Below, piece by piece: positions 44,051-53,665 of a DNA stretch of 64,000 nucleotides. The stretch comes from Diplolepis rosae (taxonomy: Eukaryota; Arthropoda; Insecta; Hymenoptera; Diplolepididae), in NCBI GenBank assembly GCA_030998225.1, contig JAPYXD010000696.1, forward strand, positions 868,001 through 932,000. Reading direction: 5' to 3'. Each line of letters opens with the position of its first letter. Within the stretch, counting starts at the first letter, position 1. The translations under genes and the position numbers were made by a program. A model generated the notes under the pieces. It did no database searches, was not told the DNA's origin, and saw only the letters and a list, made by a program, of their open reading frames with translations.

Positions 44051-45716
44051 GATAATTTACTGTCGGATAATGAAAAGACATACGAACAAACGGTTATGAT
44101 GGTTTATGAAGCCATCTTTTTAAAATATAAAAGAAAATTCTTTATGACAATAATCTAATATGGTGGCCCCAAAATGGCGGGTCTTGTCATCCTTTGAAAG
44201 CGAGACGTTGTTCGATAACGTCAAGGTTGTAGCCACTTGTAGTGAACTGAAATCAAAAATTTGTTTTTTATAGTCAAGTTAATAAAATTCCCTACGACTT
44301 GTACCTATTTCTAGAGAATTTTCATTAAAAATTATCCAATTCATGCATAATCAAAGAAAAAGTTCGATTTTACCCTCTTTTTATTAAAGTTTTTTCTTAT
44401 CAAACGACTATTATTTAACAATTGCTTATGTTTATTTTAGGTATAAGTCATACAAAAAATCATACTCTTCCAGGAACATTTCAGATCAAGTAAATCGGAT
44501 CAGTAGATCATGAGCTATGCTTGACGTTAGGATAAACAAAAAGGATTTCGAGATAAACGCGTTTAAAGTTGTAAGTCTCACATACACGTTCCAAGAGAAC
44601 CATCATCACTGGATACTCGAGTACTCAAGAAAAACCTTGCAATTGGCAAGCGAAAAATTCACCCCACCTTTTGTTATATTTCCAAGAGTGCTCTTTACGA
44701 TAGTGCCATATTAATTTTGACGAAATCATTTTTTTAAACAAATCTTGTCGAAATGACATTATAAACGTTCGGCGCATCAAAGACGCTTTAATAAGATAAA
44801 TATGCTGCGGATCGAAAAATCCTTTTGCACAAATATTCTAGGCATTCATACCTTTTATTTGATAAAAAAGAAAAAAAATCGATTATTTGAAAAAAAAAAA
44901 GAGGATATTACAATCGTTGATTACATGTGTTATAGTGGTAGTTAGGTAATTTGACAATTTTTTTTTTGATTGATAATAAATATTCAAACTTACAACATAA
45001 TGATTGTTGATGAAAAGAAGGTCAAACATTGTAAAATCTTATCGCTTAGATATAAAATAGTAAAGAGTAATTTCCAAGAATTACGATTGTTAATTGTATA
45101 CATTAGTAAAAATAAAATCTAAAAAGCCTTATAAATTATTGATTATACATAAAAGAAATTGACATATATAATATTAATAGAGATTAAAAATAATATTTAA
45201 GATCGTTGATTACATATATTAATTAATAGACGTCGTAACTTGGTACATCAAAGAGAAAAAACTTGGTTAAGTCTGAAATTGATTTCTTCAAATCATGGCA
45301 TTGCGATTGCTTATTATTACCTGTACAGGTTTCTGAAAATTAATTTCATGTACTTCAATTTGATTAGTGTATTAGGGTAAGTGTGGGTATTACTGTGGAT
45401 GCCCCAGTTACTGCGCTTTCAAATAAAACTAATGATATACATTGTTTTAAAGATATATAACGCTACAGAACAACTAAAAACAATCAATTTCTAATCCAAG
45501 CATAATAAGTATCAACGACTTATCAATAGTTACGATATTTGTAGCTAATTGATTGCAATTTGAAACTCTCATGTTCCCGATTCCCATAGTTTTAATGCTT
45601 AGATTTGTTGACAGGCCATGAACACATTCTGAAAAACTTGTTATAATTCCGTTTCTGAAAGTAAAATATTTATTGTGATATTACTTTCTGCAAAGTAAAT
45701 ATTTTATTTTTCTAAA
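44051..45716. other. Unassigned AT-rich DNA
   Basis: No gene or RNA is seen. The frame at 44517-44714 shows no recognisable domain. The region ends in the target site of copy C (tatt at 45717-45720). Confidence 0.4.
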
Positions 45717-45720
45717 TATT

Positions 45721-46163
45721 TGTTACGTCACAAGTACGTAAATACTTACCTTGATCGAAGATTCCTCGTTTTAAGTTAGGATCGAATGATCCTCGCTTAA
45801 GGATGAGGATAAGTCAATGAAAAGACACAATGATTATCAAATAATAAAAATTGAATTTATTAAAATAATTATAAATTGAAAATATTAAATTGCCGATACA
45901 ATTGATTTATAATTGGAGGCACAGGCTGGTTGGTTGGAAAGAGACAGAACATATATATAGAGAGAGAGAAGAGTTCGGTACCTTTATGATTTCCCTTTGT
46001 TTCCTTAAATATTCCTCACAGGTATGACTGCGATGCGATTCCCACAGGTGTGACTGCGAAGGAGTGAATATCCACAGGTGTGATAAGGACACAACAACTA
46101 TTCACTCTTTTTGGCACTGAGTCTAAGATCCTTTCAAGGATTGAAAAACGGACCACGGTAAAT
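45721..46163 (-). repeat. Copy C 3' LTR, truncated
   Basis: It matches 63172-63614 of the full LTR with a single visible difference (cttaaggat against cttagggat). The remaining 311 bp, which include the tgacgtca and TATA region, are missing, and the sequence passes directly into the env tail. A short shared word (cagag) near the junction suggests deletion by microhomology. The target duplication tatt lies just outside. Confidence 0.85.
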
Positions 46164-48143
46164 CAGAGGATAAAGAGTTGTGTTTGTATTATTGTGATCT
46201 TTACCTGAAGTAGTATTTGCGTAATACGAAGGACTTTTAGGTGCCTCTTTTGAGCTTTGTGGCGCTGAAGCTGTTAGCAGTTCTTGATGACTCTCAGCAG
46301 GAGGTCCAGGAGGTCGATGGGTACCTAAGTGTAATAAGAGGTTAGTGACCGAATCCCAGAAGGCGCCTAGTAGATGGAGAGACCATCCAAATAATCTGTG
46401 TAGCGCATATCCATGAATAATGGTATCAGCTATCAATTTAATCCCTCTAATTATTATTATTAATCCAATTAGGCCTGCACTAGTAGTTCCAAAACTTGTA
46501 AAAATTGTCCAAAATCTACCCCATGCGGATTCAGCAATTTTATCAATTACATCTTCATTAAATAAATTCGTTAATGATATTCCTTGATTAATAGTTGGAT
46601 GTCCTGTTATTTCTCTAGCTAAAGAATTTAGAATCATTGGTTTTTCTGCTGGAAACATAATATGATCTCGCAGTTTATCAAGATCAGATTGAGAATAAAT
46701 GCCACTTGTTGCTAAGGATGAAGGATTTGTGTATTTCCAGGTTGCTTTTGTGAGAGGTTTAACTATAGTTGGTGCTATGGATTCGACAGGATTTGGAAGT
46801 AATTTGTACCACGTTTCTCCAAAAAGGTACATTGGTGGAAGGAAAGAATTGCAATTTGTTTGGATACTTGATTTTGTTAATATATGAGTTCGTGGAGAAA
46901 GGAAAAAGGATTGATTTCCTCTAAATATTGGTAGTTGTAGATAACATTCTTCAGTTTTGCGATATTTTACTTCAACCGGTATACATTTTACGATATGTAC
47001 TACTTCTCCTGCAATTACTGACATATATCCTGGGCCTTTCATTAAATGATATGCAAATTCGTCTGGTGATTGGGTTGCTAAGGTTAATGTATTTCTAAAA
47101 ACTTGCTGTTCAAGTATGCATCGTTGAGTAAGAACATCGTGATAAAGTCTATTTACTTCAGTGCGTATGTGTCGTTCTACATATATAAATTTAGAATTGA
47201 CGTATGTGAAAATGTCCATATTTTGAACTTCTAAATGTTTATTTTCTAAAAATGAATTCCCAGGTCTGGTTTCAAAAATTAATAATTTTGGATGCTCAGT
47301 TTGTATTAAAACGTAACTGCAAACTGGTTTTCTTGTTTTTTCAGCCAGTACGAAGGTTATATCTTCAGTCGTTAAAGAATAAAAGGTTTCAGAATTGTCT
47401 GTCGTGTTGTCATATGTTTTATTTGCTGGTCCTTCATAAATAATTTCATATTTGTTAAAATTACATACGTCATTAGGTAATGTATCCCAGAATGTTTGTC
47501 CATATTCTACGTCTGTACAGAATGTGTCTGAAAGTGTGCATATTATTCCAGATCTTAATTGAATATTATTTGAATTTAAATGAATAGTCGCGTAATGTTC
47601 TTGTAAAGTTATTTTGAATATTGCTTGGACTACGACATTATTCCATGTTCCATATGGGTCAGAAAATTGTGTACCAGTACAGTCTCCGTTAGGTGTTACA
47701 GAACCTGCTAAAGTAACGCTATGAAATGAAGTTTCGTTTACTTTTAACTTTGATATCTGAAGAGAAGGGGTTACTAAAAATGTTCCTATTGTGTGCATTT
47801 GATTACATTGATCTCGTGTAACATCATGTATATATTCACTGTGGCCATTTGCTACTATGGAACTGTGAGAATGCATACCACAATGAGAGATAGCGCCTCG
47901 AATTTCTATTTTGCATTGTATTACTTTTGTATTTGAAAATCCAGTCAATTGTAAAAGTTGTATATAAGTTCTTTCAACATGTACTTGAGATCGAGGTAAA
48001 TCACATTCTCCTACCTCTAGTAAAGATAATGTCGTAATATTTGATTGATTTGAACCGCAATCGAATCCTATGATGGCGTAGACTGTTGTTATATAGTTGA
48101 AGTTGAAAGTGAGCAGTGCCAAAAGGAAGCCTCGTAATCCCAT
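46134..48143 (-). CDS. env: Envelope glycoprotein, chuvirid/mononegavirus-like, C-terminally truncated
   Basis: 669 residues. A signal peptide (MGLRGFLLALLTFN...) precedes IGFDCGSNQ and LSLLEVGECDLP, an N-terminal motif shared with chuvirid glycoproteins and env genes of some insect LTR elements. The ectodomain is rich in Cys and N-glycosylation sequons (NQS, NITT). A transmembrane helix near residues 549-575 (GLIGLIIIIRGIKLIAD) is followed by a hydrophobic stretch (583-606) and a cytoplasmic tail. The last residues are encoded by LTR sequence after the deletion, so the natural tail, which in copy D ends in a dsRBD-like domain, is gone. Role inferred: membrane fusion and entry. The family call is by motif. 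Confidence 0.7.
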   Translation of the reverse strand: MGLRGFLLALLTFNFNYITTVYAIIGFDCGSNQSNITTLSLLEVGECDLPRSQVHVERTYIQLLQLTGFSNTKVIQCKIEIRGAISHCGMHSHSSIVANGHSEYIHDVTRDQCNQMHTIGTFLVTPSLQISKLKVNETSFHSVTLAGSVTPNGDCTGTQFSDPYGTWNNVVVQAIFKITLQEHYATIHLNSNNIQLRSGIICTLSDTFCTDVEYGQTFWDTLPNDVCNFNKYEIIYEGPANKTYDNTTDNSETFYSLTTEDITFVLAEKTRKPVCSYVLIQTEHPKLLIFETRPGNSFLENKHLEVQNMDIFTYVNSKFIYVERHIRTEVNRLYHDVLTQRCILEQQVFRNTLTLATQSPDEFAYHLMKGPGYMSVIAGEVVHIVKCIPVEVKYRKTEECYLQLPIFRGNQSFFLSPRTHILTKSSIQTNCNSFLPPMYLFGETWYKLLPNPVESIAPTIVKPLTKATWKYTNPSSLATSGIYSQSDLDKLRDHIMFPAEKPMILNSLAREITGHPTINQGISLTNLFNEDVIDKIAESAWGRFWTIFTSFGTTSAGLIGLIIIIRGIKLIADTIIHGYALHRLFGWSLHLLGAFWDSVTNLLLHLGTHRPPGPPAESHQELLTASAPQSSKEAPKSPSYYANTTSGKDHNNTNTTLYPLIYRGPFFNP

Positions 48144-48160
48144 CTCTGGAAAAAGGAGGT
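48144..48160 (-). other. Candidate splice acceptor before env
   Basis: On the minus strand a pyrimidine tract (cctcctttttccag) ends in CAG, two bases before the env ATG. Errantivirus env genes are expressed from spliced RNA, so this is a plausible acceptor. The matching donor was not identified. Confidence 0.4.
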
Positions 48161-48254
48161 TCCAATTAGCAGCTTGCTTTGTAATATGAGAATAGAAAAA
48201 TGTTTTATATGTATATTTTTGGAGTTATTGATTTACTTTTTGTATTTTGCGTTC

Positions 48255-48536
48255 CTAGTTCATTATATCCAACATGTCGGCTATGACAATGTGATTTGAT
48301 AGCCGTAAACTGAGAATTAAATTTTTGTATGCGTCCGGTCCTCTTGTTTTGATTGTTGAAAAAATGTCTTTTATTATTTCTGGATTGTTTAGATTTCTGC
48401 TCCATGTGGGAATATTACAGTCGTCTTGATTAAAAATTCCGGTTTGAATTAAATATGGCCAGAGAGCTACCATGTCGATAAAACAGGGAACTATTTCAAT
48501 GAGATCATCTATGCGTTTGCGATGAATTTGTTCCAT
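48255..48536 (-). CDS. CARD-like small protein between pol and env
   Basis: The 93-residue product has the size of one caspase recruitment domain and its helix pattern. Helix 1 holds HRKRIDDLIEIV, helix 2 CFIDMVALWPYLIQTGIFNQ, helices 3 and 4 NPEIIKDIFSTIKTRG, and helix 5 PDAYKNLILSLR; a short helix 6 follows. The RGPxAYxxLIxxLR segment is close to the CARD of insect initiator caspases (Dronc type). CARDs pair with one another in apoptosome and immune complexes, so this could be a captured decoy or adaptor. It sits 241 bp after pol and 111 bp before env. Acceptor-like ttttcag and ttccag lie just upstream (48570-48541). No other copy is in the window. Confidence 0.65.
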   Translation of the reverse strand: MEQIHRKRIDDLIEIVPCFIDMVALWPYLIQTGIFNQDDCNIPTWSRNLNNPEIIKDIFSTIKTRGPDAYKNLILSLRLSNHIVIADMLDIMN

Positions 48537-48777
48537 TATATCTGGAATAATGTGTTATGTCTGAAAATTCATTTTTATTTTGTTTTATATATATTTTTTA
48601 TTTTATATATAAAACATATATTTTCATAAAAAAAAAATTTTATTTTTTATATTTTTACTATTTATCGACAAAATAAAATTTCTATATCTTATTTAAGTTG
48701 TATATGTATATATATAAATATATATGTATTTTTTTTTATAATTAAGGTACAGATATTTTGTTTCTATTTTTATTTAT
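48537..48777. other. AT-rich spacer between pol and the CARD-like ORF
   Basis: Low-complexity A/T sequence with (ta)n runs. It contains no gene but holds possible acceptor sites for a spliced CARD-like mRNA on the minus strand. Confidence 0.5.
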
Positions 48778-51700
48778 TTACTTTTGTACTTGCACATGTG
48801 AGCGTTTTAGTCTATTAATGTGGACAACAGTAGGTTTGCCTTTATAGCTTATTTTGACATTCCCTTTTCCTAACACTTCCAATATTTCATAAGGCCCTGT
48901 ATAATGGCTGTCAAGTTTTTTAATTTTTCCTCCTTTTAATAAAAACACGTAATCTCCAATTTTTACTTCTAAAGGACTTATTTTTTTGTCATAATATAAT
49001 TTCGATTTTTCTATTGCTGAAATAAGATTTTCTCTTGCTTGTGTTCGCATTTCATGTAGTTGTGTTACGAAATTAATTAAATAATCGTCATATGTTTGTA
49101 ATTTTTCTTGTTGTGATAAAGGTTCACTGGAAGGTTCACGAGCTAGTTTACCAAAAACCAATTCATAGGGTGTGCATTTTGTGCCTTCATGTACACTAGT
49201 ATTATATGAGAACATTGCTAGTTCAAGCCAATCATCCCATTCTGAATTTTTTGTAACAAATTGTTTGAGATATTCTCCTAAAACATGATGTGAACGTTCC
49301 AATGACCCGTTTGATTGAGGGTGAAATTCTGTGGTACGAAATTGTTTAATTCTAAAACGTTTTGCCAATCTTTTTAATAAATTACTTAAAAAATCTCTGC
49401 CTTGGTCAGTAAGTACTCCTTTCGGTGATCCAAATATGCAAATAAATTTTTTCACGAAAGCATCTGCTATCGTACTAGCTTGGTGATTAGGAAGAGGTAT
49501 TGCTAAGGAATATTTGGTAAAATTGTCTTGTATCGTTAGAATATATAAGTTACCAGATTTTGTTTCAGGTAGTGGACCAACAATGTCCATTGATATTTTT
49601 TCAAAAGCAGTAGTGGGTGTGTCAGTGATTACCATAGGGTTTTTTGTTTTGACTCTTATTAATTTTTTCAGTTGACATTGTAAACAGCCTTGAATATATT
49701 TTTGAATGTCTACTTTCATATTTTCCCAAAAAAATTTTTGGCGAATTCGGCTATAAGTTTTTGTAACGCCTTTATGGCCTCCTAATGCTGAAGAATGAGC
49801 TTCTTCAATTAAATGAGTTCGTTGTTCCTTTGTTGGATATTGCGTTATTCCATTGCAAACTATAATTTTTGTAGTTGAATTTGAAAAAATTGAATCGAAA
49901 ATTGATTTCACTTCTTCCCAAAGTATATGATTAATTATGGAAGTTTTTGATATACTAATAGATCGTAATTTAAATTTTTGAGATAATTCATGTAATGAAT
50001 GAATTGATAATTTTATATTATTTAAAGTTTCAGATAAATTATCTTTAGTTTCTTCTTCAATTGGAAGTGCAAAATGGTAGTAGTTTCCTTTTTTAATCTC
50101 TTTTGCTATCCCCTTTTGTAAATTTTTAAATTTTGGTAAAGTTTCACGTTTTTCTAAAGTTTTTGATCCGTTGTCGCGAGGAGTTCCATTTGTTGTAACA
50201 AAATATGCATAATTATCTTTTCGCATAGTTAATTGATCGCGACATTCAACTAAATTTTTCTTTGTTATAATTTTTTCTGTTTGAGGGTTTATAGGAGGAG
50301 GTTCTGGGGGTGGACGATTATAATTATCATGATCTTTATCGATTTTTTCAGGATTTATTTGAGATCTTCGGTTTAATCTCAAATTTTCTTCAAAATAAGG
50401 CTCTTCAAATTCTTCTTCCAATTTTTCTTCTTGGTTTTCTTCAAACTTCTCTTCAAAATTTTCCTCAAGATTGTCTTCAAAATTTTCTTCAAAATTCTGT
50501 TCGAAATTCTTTTCAAAATCGTCTTCAAGATCATCTTCAAAATTCTCTTCCCAATTTTCTTCATAATTTTCTCCATCATTTCCTTCATGTGAGGTTTCAA
50601 TGTCGTTGATTTCATCTTCTGAGGTTGAAAAATAATTCTCACTTTCTTCACTTTCAAATTCATTAATATTTTTTGGCTTCTTGGCATTCTTCTTCTTTTT
50701 ATTTTTTGCTTGAGATTGTTTCAAATAATCTAAATAATCAGGATCAGAGTCGGAATCTGATTCTACTTTTGTTCGGCTTCCCTTTTGCACATTTATTTCT
50801 GGTAATTCGTTTTCAAACATTTGTTTTCTTGGCCTACCTCTCTTTCTTTTTGTTTGAGAGGGAATATTTTTCAATTTTGTAAGTAGATTTTTTCTTGGCC
50901 TACCTCGTGGTTTTTTCATAAGAGGTTTAGAAGAAAAATTTTCGGCTAATTTTTCTTGAGTTTCGTTTCGATTCAAATTTTTTTCATTTTCTTGCTCTAT
51001 TCTCTTTTGAGCTCTCGTAGTAATAGTTTTCCATGATAAATTTTCGTATTTTTTGGAAAACACTGGACTTAATAAAAATATTGTCATAAAAATAAGTCTT
51101 GAAGCCATATTTTTGAATAAATTTGTGTATTTTAAAATATTCTTACCAATCTCACTGAGTGATTCTTCACTAAGGAATTCCGGAAAATATTCTGGAATTT
51201 TTGAGTCAATATTTAATATTTGGGCTTCCGGAATTTCGCTAAAATGATCTACGTCGTCTGGTACGATTTCTGGATTCAAGTTTCTTCGTTTTGAAGGTTT
51301 TACCTCATTTTTAGAGTTTTCTTGTTTTTTTCTTGTAAAAGTTTTCTTGGAAAACATTTTTTCTTGGGAAGTCATAAAAGTATCATTGGCGTCAACTTGT
51401 AAATATCTTGATTTCTCTTTGTTATCATCAATAGGGTTTCTTGAGAGAGCGTCTGCATTTACATTCATTTTTCCTGCTTTGTAAATTACATCAAAATCAT
51501 ATTCTGCGAGTTTCAATCTCCAACGTGAAACTCGTGAACAAGGGTCTTTAGAATTTTGAAACCAAACTAGAGGTTTGTGATCAGTCACGAAAGTAAATTT
51601 TCTCCCATACAAATAAGGACGAAAATGAGTTACACAAAATATTATAGCAAGAGCTTCTTTCTCATATGTATCATATTTTTTCTCAGTATCACTTAGACTA

Positions 51701-53547
51701 CGTGAAGCATATGCTATTGGCTCATCTTTACCTATTTTACCTTGTGATAAAATACCTCCTATTGCAAATCCTGAGGCATCTGTTGTGAGTATAAAAGGTT
51801 GAGAAAAATCAGGTCGTTGTAAAAGTGGTTCTTCACATAATTTTGCTTTTAAAATTTCGAAAGCTGCTTGTTGTTTTTCTGTCCAATTAAAAGGCGTATC
51901 TTTTTTCAGAAGTTGATTTAAAGGACTTGCAATTTTTGAAAATCCATCAATAAATCTTCTATAATATCCTGCTAAGCCTAAAAATTGTTTAACATTTTTC
52001 TGTGTTTTTGGGACTGGAAAGTTTTTTACAGCTATTATCTTTTTTGGATCTGGACGTACTCCATTTTTATCATTTATATGACCCAAATATCCTACTTCAG
52101 GTCGTAAAAATTCGCATTTGTCTGGTTGTAAGTGAAGCTTTGCTTTTCTAAGTCTTTCTGCTAAATTGTTGAATTTAATTTCGTGCTCTTCTAGAGTATT
52201 TGCATATGTAACTATGTCATCAAGATATACAAAAAGTTCCGTTCCAATTAATCCAGTTAATGTTAAATCCATTAATCTCTGAAATGTGGCAGGTGCAGTT
52301 TTTAAACCGAAAGGCATTCTATCGAATTCGTAATGACCGTGAGGTGTAGAAAACGCGGTTTTATGTGAGTCTTTTGGGTTCATTATTATATGGTGAAAAC
52401 CGGTAGCTAAATCAAACACTGAAAAATATTTTGCTGATCCTAAAGAATCAAGTATATCGTTTATATTAGGTAAAGGATACGAATCGCCAATTGTTTTTTC
52501 ATTTAATTTACGAAAATCAAGAACCATTCTCCATTTTATTTTTCCTTGAGAATCAGGTTTTTTAGGAACTATCCACACTGGAGTGTTATATGGTGATTGT
52601 GAGGGCTTGATTATTTTATTTTTTAATAATTCATCGACTTGTCTTGTAATTTCTTCCTTGTGAACTGGGGGAAATCTATATTGTCTTGAAAAAATTGGAG
52701 CGTCATCTACAGTTGGAATTGAATGTTGTAATACATTAGTAGCTTCAAGTGGTTCTCCTGGGATTTGAAATCTGTCTGCATTATTTTTAATTAATTTTTC
52801 TACATGTTCATATTCATCTTGATTTAAATGGTCTAATCGAAGAAGTTTTTTAATACATTCTACTCTGTCTTCGTCTGTTACATTATAAAATTTGCATGAG
52901 TTAATTAGAGAATTGTCAGTTTTTAAAAAGTTATTTAATATTTTACTTGATAAATCTTCGTTATTTGTTTGTTTGAAAGTAATTAAATTTCCAATTTGTT
53001 TATAACATTCTTGTTCTTCAAAGTCTTCTAAATTAACTAATGGGACGGATAATGTAATTGGGATTTCATTTGTGTTTGCAAATTTTAAATAGGCTTTTCC
53101 CTTGTGATTTTTTACAACTGCGTCACCTACGTAGACGCCATCTTGGATATGCAATCGAGGTACATACCCTTCACTCTTTTCTGTATTTTTTATATTAACA
53201 TAAAATGTTATAACTGTTCGAGCTGGAATAGTAAATGATTTGGTAGATTTAAAAGGGTAACAGTGGTTCTCAATTTCTAAGCATTTTGAAGTATAGTTTA
53301 CATTCACACTATTATCTTGAAAAAATTCTGATCCTAATACTCCATCTTCTTCTACTGTGACTTCATTCGGAATAATGTTAAATATCGTTGGATAACCAAA
53401 AATGTTTATTTTTACCTGTCCTAACGTGTAAAGTGGTAAATCATTAATTCCTGTAAGTTTCAATACGTTATGCCTATTTATTGGTACTTCAGGGTTGAGA
53501 ACCTTTTGTTTAATTAAATTTCGAGCAGCACCAGTATCAATCATCAT
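48778..53547 (-). CDS. pol: Gypsy Pol polyprotein with AT-hook/acidic linker
   Basis: 1589 residues without interruption. Protease has DTGA at 4-7. RT has QSPYNTPVWIVPKK and the catalytic YLDD at 441-444. RNase H has TTDASG near 587 and DHKPLVWF near 660. A linker of about 500 residues follows, with a hydrophobic MASRLIFMTIFLLSPVFS (about 814-831), AT-hooks RGRPRK at 881-886 and 903-908, and an E/F/N-rich acidic repeat (about 990-1055). Integrase has an HHCC region near 1250 and D1321, D1381 and E1417 (D-x35-E), then a GPY/F module near 1549. The linker is far longer than usual for Gypsy. All catalytic residues are present, so the enzyme part may be functional. The real start may lie upstream of Met1. 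Confidence 0.9.
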   Translation of the reverse strand: MMIDTGAARNLIKQKVLNPEVPINRHNVLKLTGINDLPLYTLGQVKINIFGYPTIFNIIPNEVTVEEDGVLGSEFFQDNSVNVNYTSKCLEIENHCYPFKSTKSFTIPARTVITFYVNIKNTEKSEGYVPRLHIQDGVYVGDAVVKNHKGKAYLKFANTNEIPITLSVPLVNLEDFEEQECYKQIGNLITFKQTNNEDLSSKILNNFLKTDNSLINSCKFYNVTDEDRVECIKKLLRLDHLNQDEYEHVEKLIKNNADRFQIPGEPLEATNVLQHSIPTVDDAPIFSRQYRFPPVHKEEITRQVDELLKNKIIKPSQSPYNTPVWIVPKKPDSQGKIKWRMVLDFRKLNEKTIGDSYPLPNINDILDSLGSAKYFSVFDLATGFHHIIMNPKDSHKTAFSTPHGHYEFDRMPFGLKTAPATFQRLMDLTLTGLIGTELFVYLDDIVTYANTLEEHEIKFNNLAERLRKAKLHLQPDKCEFLRPEVGYLGHINDKNGVRPDPKKIIAVKNFPVPKTQKNVKQFLGLAGYYRRFIDGFSKIASPLNQLLKKDTPFNWTEKQQAAFEILKAKLCEEPLLQRPDFSQPFILTTDASGFAIGGILSQGKIGKDEPIAYASRSLSDTEKKYDTYEKEALAIIFCVTHFRPYLYGRKFTFVTDHKPLVWFQNSKDPCSRVSRWRLKLAEYDFDVIYKAGKMNVNADALSRNPIDDNKEKSRYLQVDANDTFMTSQEKMFSKKTFTRKKQENSKNEVKPSKRRNLNPEIVPDDVDHFSEIPEAQILNIDSKIPEYFPEFLSEESLSEIGKNILKYTNLFKNMASRLIFMTIFLLSPVFSKKYENLSWKTITTRAQKRIEQENEKNLNRNETQEKLAENFSSKPLMKKPRGRPRKNLLTKLKNIPSQTKRKRGRPRKQMFENELPEINVQKGSRTKVESDSDSDPDYLDYLKQSQAKNKKKKNAKKPKNINEFESEESENYFSTSEDEINDIETSHEGNDGENYEENWEENFEDDLEDDFEKNFEQNFEENFEDNLEENFEEKFEENQEEKLEEEFEEPYFEENLRLNRRSQINPEKIDKDHDNYNRPPPEPPPINPQTEKIITKKNLVECRDQLTMRKDNYAYFVTTNGTPRDNGSKTLEKRETLPKFKNLQKGIAKEIKKGNYYHFALPIEEETKDNLSETLNNIKLSIHSLHELSQKFKLRSISISKTSIINHILWEEVKSIFDSIFSNSTTKIIVCNGITQYPTKEQRTHLIEEAHSSALGGHKGVTKTYSRIRQKFFWENMKVDIQKYIQGCLQCQLKKLIRVKTKNPMVITDTPTTAFEKISMDIVGPLPETKSGNLYILTIQDNFTKYSLAIPLPNHQASTIADAFVKKFICIFGSPKGVLTDQGRDFLSNLLKRLAKRFRIKQFRTTEFHPQSNGSLERSHHVLGEYLKQFVTKNSEWDDWLELAMFSYNTSVHEGTKCTPYELVFGKLAREPSSEPLSQQEKLQTYDDYLINFVTQLHEMRTQARENLISAIEKSKLYYDKKISPLEVKIGDYVFLLKGGKIKKLDSHYTGPYEILEVLGKGNVKISYKGKPTVVHINRLKRSHVQVQK

Positions 53548-53665
53548 GTGTGTTGAATTTTTAGGCCTTCCGTTGATATTATAATTGATGGAATTGAAGT
53601 GGACTTTGAAATATTTATTGTTGTTGTTGTATGATCGTTAGAAGTGGATGCCAGTGGTTCTCGAT
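53548..53665 (-). other. Gag-pol junction
   Basis: Gag ends with a stop at 53666-53668. Pol is in the +1 frame relative to gag. Its open frame begins only after a stop at about 53637, so gag and pol do not overlap. Copy A has the same arrangement, which argues that it is a family feature and not a recent mutation. Confidence 0.5.

Noticed and set aside
45907..46092. 61-codon minus-strand frame, identical to 63543-63358
   Set aside because: Lies wholly inside the LTRs; identity reflects LTR duplication, not a gene pair.
48205..48405. 66-codon frame overlapping the CARD-like ORF
   Set aside because: Different frame, low-complexity K/N/Q-rich product, no pattern; the overlapping 93-codon frame has a clear fold pattern.
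50310..50609. Plus-strand frame opposite the acidic repeat of pol
   Set aside because: Mirror of the minus-strand repeat; the composition is explained by the reverse complement of Glu/Asn/Phe codons, and there is no domain.
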